A DNA stretch of 15,649 nucleotides from Christensenella sp. UBA4263 (GCA_002395225.1 DGWH01000103.1:1966-17614), one strand, 5' to 3'. Positions 1 to 7,565 are shown, numbered from the stretch's first letter. The notes: generated from the sequence alone by a model not told the origin. Made by a program: numbers and translations.

Positions 1-2224
1 ATGCCAGTTCACAGCAGTTCCGGATCTGCTGAATATCCGCCTCGGTCAGCTGCTTTGACAGGGCAGTATAGAACTGCAAAGTACCGAGCTGTCTGGCATG
101 ATGCATGACGTGCATGTCTTCAAACCGCTTGAACGGCATGTTCAGGATGAGACGCTCCACGTCGCGCGGGGTATAGCCGCCGCGGGTAAAAATGCATTTA
201 CGCTTTTCCGGAGGAAGGCCTTTCTCTTTGCGCGCTTCGTAGTAGCGGGCGAAATCCCGGGCCACATCCTCCAGCCGGGCGCTGCCGGAGGCGTCCATGT
301 TGTCAAGGAAAGCCAGCAGGAAAACCGGCTTGTAGGAATAGCTCATGGTCATGGTTTTCACCATCTCCAGGAACAGCGCCTTCATGTTTTCACGGGTGAT
401 GAGGGTCCAGCCAAACTGGGCGGCATATTTTTCCACTGTGCTTTTTTCAAAGAACCTGAAACTGCGGTGTTCGCCGGCGGGAACCTCCATGTCGGGGAGG
501 ATCTTCCCTTCGCGGATATACCGGTCAATGGTTTCACTCTGGACATTGACCATCTGCGTAAAGGCGATCTGGGAGATCATGTCTTTGGCTTTGTCCTGCC
601 AGTTGAACAGATCGATGGTTTCATAACCGGTCATGTGTACGGGATAATCCACCAGGACCTCCGGCTTCTGTCCCTGTCGGAACAGGTCCTGATCGAATTT
701 CATGTGCTGCTTCTTCCCCAGAACGAGGCCGCCGGCCACATACTGGGAGAGACCCAGCAGACGATGGACGGAATAGGGCATGTTGAAGAGGTTGGCATTG
801 TCGACAAAGTCGAAGACCATCAGGAAGTCTTTCCCGGGGGATTTGCGCATGCCCCGGCCGAGCTGCTGCATGTAAAGGGTCCGGGACATGGTGGGCCGTG
901 CCATGAAAAGCACCTGTGTATGCGGGGAATCCCATCCTTCGTTCAGAAGATCACAGGCACACAGCACGGACAGCTTTCCACTTTCATAGTCGGCGAGAAT
1001 GCGTTTGCGCTCGGAAACCCGGGTGCTTCCGGAAACGCAGGCCGCTTCAATGCCTTTTTCCTGGAGGCGGACGGCAATTTCCGCGGCGTGCTGGACAGAG
1101 GCACAGAAAATAACGGCAGGCTTTCCTTTGGCATACTCACAATAGGTATCCGCGATCAGCTGATTTCGCTGCGGCACATGGATGATGGATTCCAGATCCT
1201 GGGCGACGTACTTGAAGCCGCTGATCCGCACATCCCGCATGTCGATGTTCGTCCGGATGCGGATGCAGCGGACGGGAACCAGGGTATCCAGTTCAACGGC
1301 CGTCTTCAGGTCCAGCCGGTGCGCAATGTTACGGAAAATCTCCAGCAGGTCCTCCCCGTCTGTCCGCTCCGGGGTAGCGGTGAGTCCGAGGGTGAATTCG
1401 GGCTGAAAATAGGACATGATTTTCCGATACGTTTCGGCAGTTCCGTGATGGCATTCGTCGATAATCAGGTAGCCGAATTCATCCGGACGGAAACTTTCGA
1501 GGCTGCGGGCGACGCTCTGAATGGTCCCGCAGACGACGTATGCGTCTTTTTCCCGGATGTCCCCTTCATACCGGCCGACCGTCACCTCCGGCCACAATGC
1601 GGAAAATGTCCGGATGGCCTGGTCGATCATTTCCCGGCGGTGTGCCAGAAAGAGGGTCCGTTTGCCGAAAGACCGGGCATCTGAAGCGGCGGTCACCGTT
1701 TTCCCGGTCCCGGTGGCGTGGAACAGGAGGGCAATGGTCTTGTGGTCAAGACGCATCTGCCGCAGATTTTCAAGGGCCTCTTCCTGATGATCCATCAGTT
1801 CAAGGGTTTCCCCCAGCTGAGTCGGAAGGGTATCCTCAATATACCGGAACATGGGAGACTGGCCGAGGAACGTCACCAGTTCATCCTTCACGCGCTCAGG
1901 GGACTGTTCGATCTGCGCGGAGGTCCAGCGATAGACCCGCCATCCATCAAAAACCATGCTGTTCTGCTTGAGCAGGTCATCGTGATACTTTTCCTGGGAG
2001 ATTTTCCCCGGCTGATGCCAGGTATTGCCGTCCACCTCCATGGCGACCCGGCCATCCGGCAGACTGACGGCGAAGTCGATGGTCCGGTGCCCGCCGTAGA
2101 TGTCGACGAGCGGATACTGCAGGTAGACATACTGGCCCTTGTCAGCGCCGAAGGTCTCACAGAACAGTTCAATAAACCGATCCTCCGTCCCGCTGTTTCC
2201 GCCGCTTTTTCGGATTGTGCCCAT
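1..2224 (-). CDS. PD-(D/E)XK nuclease-SF2 (DEAD/DEAH) helicase fusion, 3' end cut by window edge
   Basis: Probably an ATP-dependent nucleic-acid helicase or translocase with an attached nuclease, acting in the cytoplasm in defence or repair. I translated the minus strand from ATG at 2224; 741 codons are visible with no stop before the edge. Residues 1-110 look like a Vsr/DUF559-type PD-(D/E)XK domain: D50 in TIDF, then E63-V-D65 in AMEVDGN. The helicase follows: Walker A GTGKT with K175, motif II DECHH at 256-260, motif III TAT at 282-284, and motif VI QLGRGMR with R457. Residues after about 600 (YSYKPVFLLAFLD, later NMPFKRFEDM) resemble a C-terminal module I associate with other stand-alone SF2 helicases. 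The start is supported by GAGGTG six bases upstream. It has no restriction-modification partner in view, and its true end lies outside. A plain DNA-repair helicase is the alternative. The fold call for the nuclease is inference from motif spacing; the helicase call is firm. Confidence 0.9.
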   Translation of the reverse strand, partial: MGTIRKSGGNSGTEDRFIELFCETFGADKGQYVYLQYPLVDIYGGHRTIDFAVSLPDGRVAMEVDGNTWHQPGKISQEKYHDDLLKQNSMVFDGWRVYRWTSAQIEQSPERVKDELVTFLGQSPMFRYIEDTLPTQLGETLELMDHQEEALENLRQMRLDHKTIALLFHATGTGKTVTAASDARSFGKRTLFLAHRREMIDQAIRTFSALWPEVTVGRYEGDIREKDAYVVCGTIQSVARSLESFRPDEFGYLIIDECHHGTAETYRKIMSYFQPEFTLGLTATPERTDGEDLLEIFRNIAHRLDLKTAVELDTLVPVRCIRIRTNIDMRDVRISGFKYVAQDLESIIHVPQRNQLIADTYCEYAKGKPAVIFCASVQHAAEIAVRLQEKGIEAACVSGSTRVSERKRILADYESGKLSVLCACDLLNEGWDSPHTQVLFMARPTMSRTLYMQQLGRGMRKSPGKDFLMVFDFVDNANLFNMPYSVHRLLGLSQYVAGGLVLGKKQHMKFDQDLFRQGQKPEVLVDYPVHMTGYETIDLFNWQDKAKDMISQIAFTQMVNVQSETIDRYIREGKILPDMEVPAGEHRSFRFFEKSTVEKYAAQFGWTLITRENMKALFLEMVKTMTMSYSYKPVFLLAFLDNMDASGSARLEDVARDFARYYEARKEKGLPPEKRKCIFTRGGYTPRDVERLILNMPFKRFEDMHVMHHARQLGTLQFYTALSKQLTEADIQQIRNCCELA

Positions 2225-2243
2225 GTTTCACCTCATTCACAGA

Positions 2244-2336
2244 TGACCTCAATCAGTTTTGGCCTGCCGGCACCGCCGCATTTCCGCTGCTCCTGTCTGA
2301 CAGGACGCGATGCGGCAGGCCGGCTTCCTGAGGTCA
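2244..2336 (-). promoter_or_regulatory. Nested inverted-repeat leader of the nuclease-helicase gene
   Basis: Three nested inverted repeats lie just upstream of the helicase ribosome site. The outer arms are TGACCTCA/TGAGGTCA (2329-2336 with 2244-2251, 8 bp). The middle arms are GGCCTGCCG/CGGCAGGCC (2313-2321 with 2261-2269, 9 bp). The centre is the palindrome TCCTGTCAGACAGGA (2291-2305, 6-bp stem and 3-nt loop). In minus-strand RNA these would fold as one three-tier structure ending about ten bases before the Shine-Dalgarno. The 5' outer arm, extended to TTTGACCTCA (2329-2338), can also pair at 9 of 10 positions with the ribosome site TGAGGTGAAA (2226-2235), so two folds exclude each other. 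No T-tract follows, so it is not an ordinary terminator. It matches no riboswitch class I recognise. The repeats are directly visible; the regulatory role is inferred. A DNA operator is the alternative. Confidence 0.5.
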
Positions 2337-2355
2337 AATGCACCCGGATGCAGTA

Positions 2356-2384
2356 AACATACCACATCCCCGCACATCTGCCCA
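2356..2384 (-). promoter_or_regulatory. Possible sigma-A promoter for the nuclease-helicase gene
   Basis: On the minus strand, TGGGCA (2379-2384) is followed after exactly 17 bases by TATGTT (2356-2361). Each hexamer matches the consensus at four of six positions. It lies between the kinase terminator and the helicase leader, where a promoter is needed. It would start transcription near 2349 and give a leader of about 125 bases containing the nested repeats. The match is weak. Confidence 0.3.
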
Positions 2385-2390
2385 TCCCCC

Positions 2391-2427
2391 AAAACAAAAA
2401 GACATCCGAAAGAGAAATTCGGATGTC
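2391..2427 (-). terminator. Intrinsic terminator of the response regulator-kinase operon
   Basis: On the minus strand, GACATCCGAA (2418-2427) and its perfect complement (2401-2410) form a 10-bp stem with a 7-nt loop. The stem is followed by TTTTTGTTTT (2391-2400). It begins five bases after the kinase stop codon, so it closes the two-gene operon and insulates the helicase gene downstream on the same strand. Confidence 0.93.
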
Positions 2428-2432
2428 CATTG

Positions 2433-4346
2433 TCAGGCCTCTTTGCTGCTGCGGAGAAAGGGGTCCGCGTCCAGCAGGGGCAGGAGCAGGGTGATGACCG
2501 TTCCCTGGCCGGGGGTGCTGCAGATGTTCAGGTGAACATCCTCGCCATAAGTGAGCATGATGCGTTTGCTGACGTTGTAAAGCCCGATATGCCGGCCGCT
2601 CTCGGACATGGATTCCGTCAGGCCGGCACGGATTTCCTGCAGACGGTTTTCATCCATGCCGCTGCCGTCATCGGATACGCAGATGCGCACCTTGTCCGCT
2701 TCACCCGTAATGCTGACCTGGACATTGAGGCAGCCGCTGTTTTGGTTCATTCCGTGATGGATGCTGTTTTCCACCAGCGGCTGCAGCAGCATCCGGATCA
2801 CATAGTGTCCGGAGATGGCGGGATCACAGCTGCAGGAATAGTGGAAACGCTCTCCGTACCGGATGTGCTGGATGGCCGCGTAGCTTTCCAGCATGGCCTG
2901 TTCTTCCCGGATGGTGGCCATCCGGCTGCTGTCATCAAGGGAATAACGAAGAATGTCAGAGAGGTATTCAATCATGTCGCTGGCATGGTTCTGTCCGCCG
3001 GTCAGGGCGATGGCTTTCCACTGAATGGTGGTGAGCGTGTTGAACAGAAAGTGCGGGTTCAGCTGGGACTGAAGGGCCTTCAGTTCAAGAACCTGCGCAT
3101 AATGCTGGCGCTCGGCCAGCTGGATGGTCAGATAGTCCTTGTCAAGGAAGGAATCGATGAGCTCCCGGAGTGCTTTGCTGTAATCCGAGACGCCGGTGTC
3201 CGGTTCTTTCTGCGCATCGGTCCTGTCCGTTTCCGGTGCGCTTTTTTCCTGAACCCGGGCCAGCAGACTGCCGCGCTTTGGCAGGGCTCCTTCTTTGGCA
3301 CGCTGGATGGAATCGTGAATGCGGGCGATGTCCCGCACTTTCTGATTTGCCGTATAGGCGGCAAAGAGGACTCCGCACAGGAGGGTCAGGAGAATCGTGG
3401 AGATGAGCAGAAAGAGCAGACGGTTTACGGGTGCGTACAGATTGCCTTTGGGGGCGATCAGTGCGAGATGCCAGCCAAAGCGGCTCAGCCGCTGAACCAG
3501 ACAGACACAGCTGACAGATCCCACGGAAATGTTCCGGCGCTCCTGCGTGTCCTGCCGCCAGACAGAATCAAACTGAGTACGGAGGGTTGGGCCGAGTTCG
3601 GAGAGAGGGACGGAAAGTGTCTGGGCAAAGGACGGGGGACTGAAGAGAATGCGGCCGCTTTCGGCGGTTATCAGGGCGATGGTTTTGGACTGGCGGTTCC
3701 AGTTCTCAAGGAGGTTTTTGAGCGGTGTGGAGTCGATGTTGAGAATGAGAATCCCGCAGGGGCGGTCCGGGTCTGTGGCAGGGAAGATGCGGTTGTAGAC
3801 GGTGAGGACTTCCCCGCTGGAGCCGTCTGCCCGGATCATCGTCCGGGTTTCTGTCCAGGCCCGGGTGTCCGGGTCTGAAAGCAGGTAGGTTTCGTACCAG
3901 TCGGTGTCGGATGATTCTTTCAGGGAAATCAGCTGCTGCGGGCTGGAAATATAATAATCGGTGTCATCATAGTAGATATAGCAGGAATCGACATAAGGAT
4001 TTTTCTGACAGGAAGCGAAGATCAGCTCAAGCAGTCCGTGAAACTGTTCCTGTTCTTTTTCGGTGAGCTGCCCCCGGGAGGCCTGCAGAATCGCATCTTT
4101 CAGATTCGGGGTGATGATGGAATTCCGGGAGAGGGAATTATAGAGGTCCTCAACCGTCTGTGTGATATTGCTCAGATGATGTGAAAAATACCGGGCTCTG
4201 GTTTCAAAATTGTTGTCAATCTCCTGCCGGAGAATCCGGACGGAAAGTAAGCCAGTCATCAGGCCCAGAATCAATACGGGAAGGAGAACGGCCAGAAGCA
4301 GGTTGCGTGTTTCCATCTGGAAAAACTTGCGGTAAAGCGTTTTCAT
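2433..4346 (-). CDS. Sensor histidine kinase, YesM/LytS-like family
   Basis: Membrane sensor kinase that would autophosphorylate on histidine and pass phosphate to the regulator encoded just upstream. Of its 637 residues, 15-37 form a first membrane helix, 38-308 an extracytoplasmic sensor region of Cache-like size, and 309-331 a second helix. A linker (HAMP-like at its start) follows. The His_kinase signature SQLNPHFLFNTL places the phosphorylated histidine at H432. The ATP-binding domain shows the N box PLVENSIHHG (N527), DDGSGM at 559-564 and GRHIGLYNV near 585. This order and length are typical of YesM-type kinases. Its ATG shares four bases (ATGA) with the regulator stop, which implies translational coupling. 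The ligand is unknown. YesM/YesN pairs usually sit beside sugar ABC transporters, and none is seen here. The family call is firm; the ligand and targets are open. Confidence 0.95.
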   Translation of the reverse strand: MKTLYRKFFQMETRNLLLAVLLPVLILGLMTGLLSVRILRQEIDNNFETRARYFSHHLSNITQTVEDLYNSLSRNSIITPNLKDAILQASRGQLTEKEQEQFHGLLELIFASCQKNPYVDSCYIYYDDTDYYISSPQQLISLKESSDTDWYETYLLSDPDTRAWTETRTMIRADGSSGEVLTVYNRIFPATDPDRPCGILILNIDSTPLKNLLENWNRQSKTIALITAESGRILFSPPSFAQTLSVPLSELGPTLRTQFDSVWRQDTQERRNISVGSVSCVCLVQRLSRFGWHLALIAPKGNLYAPVNRLLFLLISTILLTLLCGVLFAAYTANQKVRDIARIHDSIQRAKEGALPKRGSLLARVQEKSAPETDRTDAQKEPDTGVSDYSKALRELIDSFLDKDYLTIQLAERQHYAQVLELKALQSQLNPHFLFNTLTTIQWKAIALTGGQNHASDMIEYLSDILRYSLDDSSRMATIREEQAMLESYAAIQHIRYGERFHYSCSCDPAISGHYVIRMLLQPLVENSIHHGMNQNSGCLNVQVSITGEADKVRICVSDDGSGMDENRLQEIRAGLTESMSESGRHIGLYNVSKRIMLTYGEDVHLNICSTPGQGTVITLLLPLLDADPFLRSSKEA

Positions 4347-5110
4347 ACTGTCTCTTTCGCTCCGTGGAGGCGGTATTCTCTCGGAGTCATGCCGTAGATG
4401 AGGCGGAAACTCCGGGAGAAGCTGTTGGCGGTGGAATACCCGACCTGGTGGGCAATATCCTGGACGCGCAGGGCGGACTGGGACAGAAGGCGGGCAGCCT
4501 CTTTCATTCGGATGCTGGTCAGGTAATCAATGAATTTTTCGCCGGTATGCTGGTGGAAGAACGTACTGAGGTAGTAGGGGTTCATGCGGATATACTGTGC
4601 GGTGCTCTCAAGGGTAACATCCCTGTAGTGCGCCTGGATGAATTCCCTGATTTTCTCTATCGTCGGATTATCCTTTTCGGAATCGGCCGGTTCGGCTGCC
4701 GGCTGTTTTTCCTCTGCAGGCGGCTTTGCCTGCCGGGCATCCAGCTCGCTGTGAATCTGTTTGAAAACCTCGATAATCTGCGCGTATTTGATGGGCTTTA
4801 CCAGATAGTGCCGCACACCGAAGCGCATGGCCTGCTGTGCGTAGTCAAAATCCCGGTAACCGCTCAGGACGATCAGGCAGGTATCCGGATGCCGTCCTGA
4901 TTCGTTTTCGATCAGCTCAAGGCCGCTCATTCCCATCATGCGGATATCCGTGACGATGACGTCCACTTTGTTTTTCTGCAGATACTGATCCGCTTCCTGG
5001 GCACTTGAGAAGTCGGCAACAATGGTGAAATCGATTTCGGACCATGGAAACAAATTGCAGAATCCGTTGCGAATTTCGTTTTCATCATCGACGACAAGCA
5101 TGGTATACAT
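4343..5110 (-). CDS. Response regulator with REC and AraC-type DNA-binding domains (YesN-like)
   Basis: Cytoplasmic transcription regulator activated by the downstream kinase. The receiver domain occupies residues 1-120: acidic pair D8-D9, phospho-acceptor D55 in VTDIRMMGMSG, the VLSGY switch and the VKPIK lysine. An Ala/Pro/Glu-rich linker (about 125-145) joins it to an AraC-type double helix-turn-helix, with YLSTFFHQHTGEKF and the signature IAHQVGYSTANSFSRSFRLIYGMTPREYR. The reading frame stays open about 97 codons further upstream, but that part is not receiver-like. GGGAGG sits seven bases before ATG 5110 and four before ATG 5113, so I chose 5110 (255 residues); 5113 adds one methionine. 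It is divergent from the surface-protein gene, a plausible target. A 10-bp-phased direct repeat upstream could be its own binding site. Confidence 0.94.
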   Translation of the reverse strand: MYTMLVVDDENEIRNGFCNLFPWSEIDFTIVADFSSAQEADQYLQKNKVDVIVTDIRMMGMSGLELIENESGRHPDTCLIVLSGYRDFDYAQQAMRFGVRHYLVKPIKYAQIIEVFKQIHSELDARQAKPPAEEKQPAAEPADSEKDNPTIEKIREFIQAHYRDVTLESTAQYIRMNPYYLSTFFHQHTGEKFIDYLTSIRMKEAARLLSQSALRVQDIAHQVGYSTANSFSRSFRLIYGMTPREYRLHGAKETV

Positions 5111-5132
5111 CATCTTACCTCCCGGGCGGTTA

Positions 5133-5150
5133 AATGTGTCGGAATGTGTC
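5133..5150. repeat. Tandem AATGTGTC direct repeat, 10-bp phase
   Basis: AATGTGTC occurs at 5133-5140 and again at 5143-5150, one helical turn apart, about 20 bases upstream of the regulator start. Direct half-sites on one face of the helix suit AraC-type and other response-regulator DNA-binding domains, so autoregulation is possible. The rest of 5151-5367 contains an AT-rich patch (5220-5275) with a perfect TATAAT on the plus strand at 5237-5242 (TTCAGA 17 bases upstream, 5214-5219) and a TACAAT on the minus strand (5201-5206) without a good -35 partner. I could not fix the regulator's promoter. Confidence 0.4.
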
Positions 5151-5367
5151 AGCGCGCCGGATGCATTCCGGAAAGGGGTGCGAGAGCGGCTGACGTGCTT
5201 ATTGTACTCCAACTTCAGAAAATAATGTCCAAAACATATAATATTGGTCAGAATCTTAAATAAAGTGCATTTTTGCCCCGGCGGCATTGACCGGGGAAAG
5301 CGGCCGGAACTGAACAGGAGGATGCAGAGAACCGGGATGCAGATGAAACGGTAATTTTTGTCTATAC

Positions 5368-5396
5368 TTGACAGAAAAGGCGGATGCGCATAAAAT
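5368..5396 (+). promoter_or_regulatory. Near-consensus sigma-A promoter for the surface-protein gene
   Basis: TTGACA (5368-5373, six of six) and TAAAAT (5391-5396, five of six) are separated by exactly 17 bases. Transcription should begin near 5402-5404. That falls almost on an in-frame GTG at 5406, which rules this codon out as a normal start and supports translation from ATG 5481 with a leader of about 78 bases. Confidence 0.9.
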
Positions 5397-5448
5397 ACGT
5401 TCAAAGTGGATTTGTATACGTATCTGAAACGGTTTTCGGCCGGAAGAA

Positions 5449-5480
5449 GGGAGGATGGGGCAGTTTGCCCCGTTAGGGAT
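5449..5480 (+). promoter_or_regulatory. Shine-Dalgarno separated from its start codon by a hairpin
   Basis: GGGAGG (5449-5454) lies 26 bases before ATG 5481, too far for normal initiation. Between them GGGGCA (5457-5462) and TGCCCC (5466-5471) form a 6-bp GC-rich stem with a GTT loop. Folding would remove 15 bases and leave an effective spacing of about 11. The only other candidate ribosome site, AGGG at 5475-5478, is just two bases from the ATG. The hairpin and distances are read directly; the bridging role is inferred. Confidence 0.5.
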
Positions 5481-7565
5481 ATGAAGGAGAACCGAAGAGG
5501 CAGTGGTTTGATAATTCTGTTAATGCTTCTGCTCCTGGCAGGGACGATCAGCGGTGCGCTGGCGGAGGCAGTAGATCCGATTCGCGTCTCCTCTCAGAGT
5601 GATCCTCAGTCGGTCATAGCGGAGCAGGATGTTGCCATTACCATCAAGATCTACAATAATTCCCTGAGTGACATGCAGGATGCCATTACGCTGTTTGATC
5701 CGGATGGCGTTTCCGTGCAGAAATATAACGGACTCGGGGCGGAGCAGTCCGTCACCTATACCGGAACCTGGCATGTGACGGGGGAACAGATTGCCAACCG
5801 GAAAATCATTTACTATATCCGCTATTCGGTTGAGGGAAAAGAGTTTACCAAGACCATCCCGGTTCTGATTCAGACAGAGGCACCGGCACCGCAGCTGATT
5901 GCCAGTTATGTCATCAGCCCCGTGACCGCGCGTCAGGGACAGCAGATGAACATTGCCTATACGCTGGCCAATACCGGAAACATCGAACTGCGGGATATTA
6001 CCATCAACAATCCGGGAATTTCGGACAAGACGCTGACCGCTTCCTCACTTTCCGTGAATGAACGGATTGTGCTGGAGGATGTGTTCCAGATGGGGGCCGC
6101 CGAGATGGACTGTGCCCCGCTGATCACCTACCGCGCGGCCAACTCGGATGCCCGCCTGACGGTTCCTGACATGACAAGGCGCACGCTGACGCCGGCGCAG
6201 GACGGTCTGGAGCTGACGCTTTCGGCCGAGAATACGGAGAATCTGTATCCGGGCGAAAATATCGAGCTGACGGCCAAACTGAAAAATACCGGAAACAGCG
6301 CGTTCCTGGGTCTTGGGGTAACCCTGATGGACGGGACGGAGGTCGCCTCCGGAATCGAACTGGCCCCGGGTGCCAGCTATGATGCGACGGTCCAGTATGC
6401 GCCCCGGCAGTCGGGGAATATCGTGGCTACCGTCAGCGGCATCGACGCGGAGGGGGACAAGATTTCCATCCAGTCCGACCCGCTGGGCGTGATCATGCAG
6501 GATGCCACCATGGCGCTGATCCTGGATGTCAAGGCGGCGGCGGAACATACGACCATTTCCTCGGAACCGGCGGTGGTCCGCTTCCTGATCCGCGTGACCA
6601 ACATGGGCGACACGGATGCCACAACCCTGACGGTGACCGAAGCCGGAACAACCGTGGCCACCATTCCCTCCCTGCCATCCGGGGAAACCCGGGATGTGGT
6701 GGTGGATCTTGAGACCAGCATTGCCGGACAGATTCAGTTCGAGGTCAGCGGCAAGGATGCCGCCGGAAACGACAAGAGTTATCCCTCCAATATCATTCAG
6801 CTGGAGTATGTGGCGCCGACCCCGGTCCCGACGGAAACACCGCCGCCGACGCCGGTTCCGCCGACCCCCTCACCGGTTCCCTCCCCGACCCCGGTGCCAA
6901 GTCCCCTTGAGCAGATGTCCGACATGTTCAGCATGCCGGTGCTGATCGGGATTGGGGCTGTACTGGCGGCGGCCATTCTGGGAATACTCATTCCCTCGGC
7001 TATCAGCAGCGCAAAAAAGAAAAAGCGCATTAAGGATGCCATTGATACGATTGAACTCTCGCCGGATACGAGGGATCCCCTCAAAAAGGCGAAAGTCGGA
7101 AAACACAAGGACAGCCGGAATGCCAGAAAGCCGGAACGGGAAAACAGCGACATCATCTCAGCCAAGGAACTGACCGAAGAGGACCTCAGCCAGGCAGATA
7201 AACCGGATGAGGAAAAGGAAAAGGCAGAGAGTGAGTCCGGCCGGCGGCGCGGGGCCCGGAGTGAGGAACGGAAAGCCGATCCGACGCTTCGTGTGGAGCC
7301 GGTAGACCGGCGGCCAGAATTCCCGGAGACGCGCAGGGTGGATAAGTCCAAGACCAAGGTATTCAGCCGTGAACCGGCGCAGGATCAGGCAGAGATGCCT
7401 GAGGTGACCCGGAAAGTTCCGGTGGCCGTTGTGCCGGAGGACATGAAGGAAAAGGGATTTTCGTCCGAACCGGCGGAAACCGGCAGAAAGCCCAAAGAGA
7501 AAAAACGCGGGCTTTTCGGGAAACGGAAAAATGAGGAGACTGAGGACGAGGATCTTTTTGAGTAA
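5481..7565 (+). CDS. Secreted membrane-anchored protein with four CARDB/Ig-like repeats and charged cytoplasmic tail
   Basis: Function unknown; the layout suggests a surface or envelope scaffold. From ATG 5481 (694 residues) there is a Sec signal peptide: KENRR, a Leu-rich core at 10-25, and probable cleavage after ALA-28. Four beta-sandwich repeats of about 95 residues follow (roughly 31-130, 137-230, 241-335, 340-440), three marked by NTGN, NTGN and NMGD at 164, 269 and 374. This is the pattern of CARDB/COG1361 domains. A Pro/Thr/Val linker (445-479) leads to one membrane helix (485-508), then KKKKR and about 185 residues rich in Lys, Arg and Glu, probably disordered and cytoplasmic, ending in an acidic patch. 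The frame opens at GTG 5406, but that lies at the predicted transcription start and spoils the signal peptide. It is divergent from the two-component operon and ends at its own terminator. Domain type is a family inference. Confidence 0.87.
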   Translation: MKENRRGSGLIILLMLLLLAGTISGALAEAVDPIRVSSQSDPQSVIAEQDVAITIKIYNNSLSDMQDAITLFDPDGVSVQKYNGLGAEQSVTYTGTWHVTGEQIANRKIIYYIRYSVEGKEFTKTIPVLIQTEAPAPQLIASYVISPVTARQGQQMNIAYTLANTGNIELRDITINNPGISDKTLTASSLSVNERIVLEDVFQMGAAEMDCAPLITYRAANSDARLTVPDMTRRTLTPAQDGLELTLSAENTENLYPGENIELTAKLKNTGNSAFLGLGVTLMDGTEVASGIELAPGASYDATVQYAPRQSGNIVATVSGIDAEGDKISIQSDPLGVIMQDATMALILDVKAAAEHTTISSEPAVVRFLIRVTNMGDTDATTLTVTEAGTTVATIPSLPSGETRDVVVDLETSIAGQIQFEVSGKDAAGNDKSYPSNIIQLEYVAPTPVPTETPPPTPVPPTPSPVPSPTPVPSPLEQMSDMFSMPVLIGIGAVLAAAILGILIPSAISSAKKKKRIKDAIDTIELSPDTRDPLKKAKVGKHKDSRNARKPERENSDIISAKELTEEDLSQADKPDEEKEKAESESGRRRGARSEERKADPTLRVEPVDRRPEFPETRRVDKSKTKVFSREPAQDQAEMPEVTRKVPVAVVPEDMKEKGFSSEPAETGRKPKEKKRGLFGKRKNEETEDEDLFE

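Noticed and set aside
98..1684. 528-codon open frame on the plus strand
   Set aside because: It lies antisense to the nuclease-helicase, which shows all helicase motifs in the minus frame. The plus-strand product has no recognisable domain, and such long shadows are common opposite GC-biased genes.
2310..3878. 522-codon open frame on the plus strand
   Set aside because: It is antisense to the histidine kinase and crosses the kinase terminator. Its product has no domain and no good ribosome site.
5275..5300. CCCCGG/CCGGGG inverted repeat as a terminator
   Set aside because: The T-run lies on the wrong side of the stem for either strand, so it cannot be a standard intrinsic terminator.
5111..5404. 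97-codon upstream extension of the response regulator
   Set aside because: The extra residues do not resemble a receiver domain, and GGGAGG at the internal ATG 5110/5113 fits the usual family start.
5406..5480. 25-codon N-terminal extension of the surface protein from GTG 5406
   Set aside because: The codon falls at the predicted transcription start, lacks a ribosome site, and would bury the signal peptide.
5455..5484. Nine-codon leader peptide frame (MGQFAPLGI) ending in ATGA
   Set aside because: Its Shine-Delgarno touches the ATG with no spacing, so independent translation is unlikely. It is kept only as an alternative within the leader finding.
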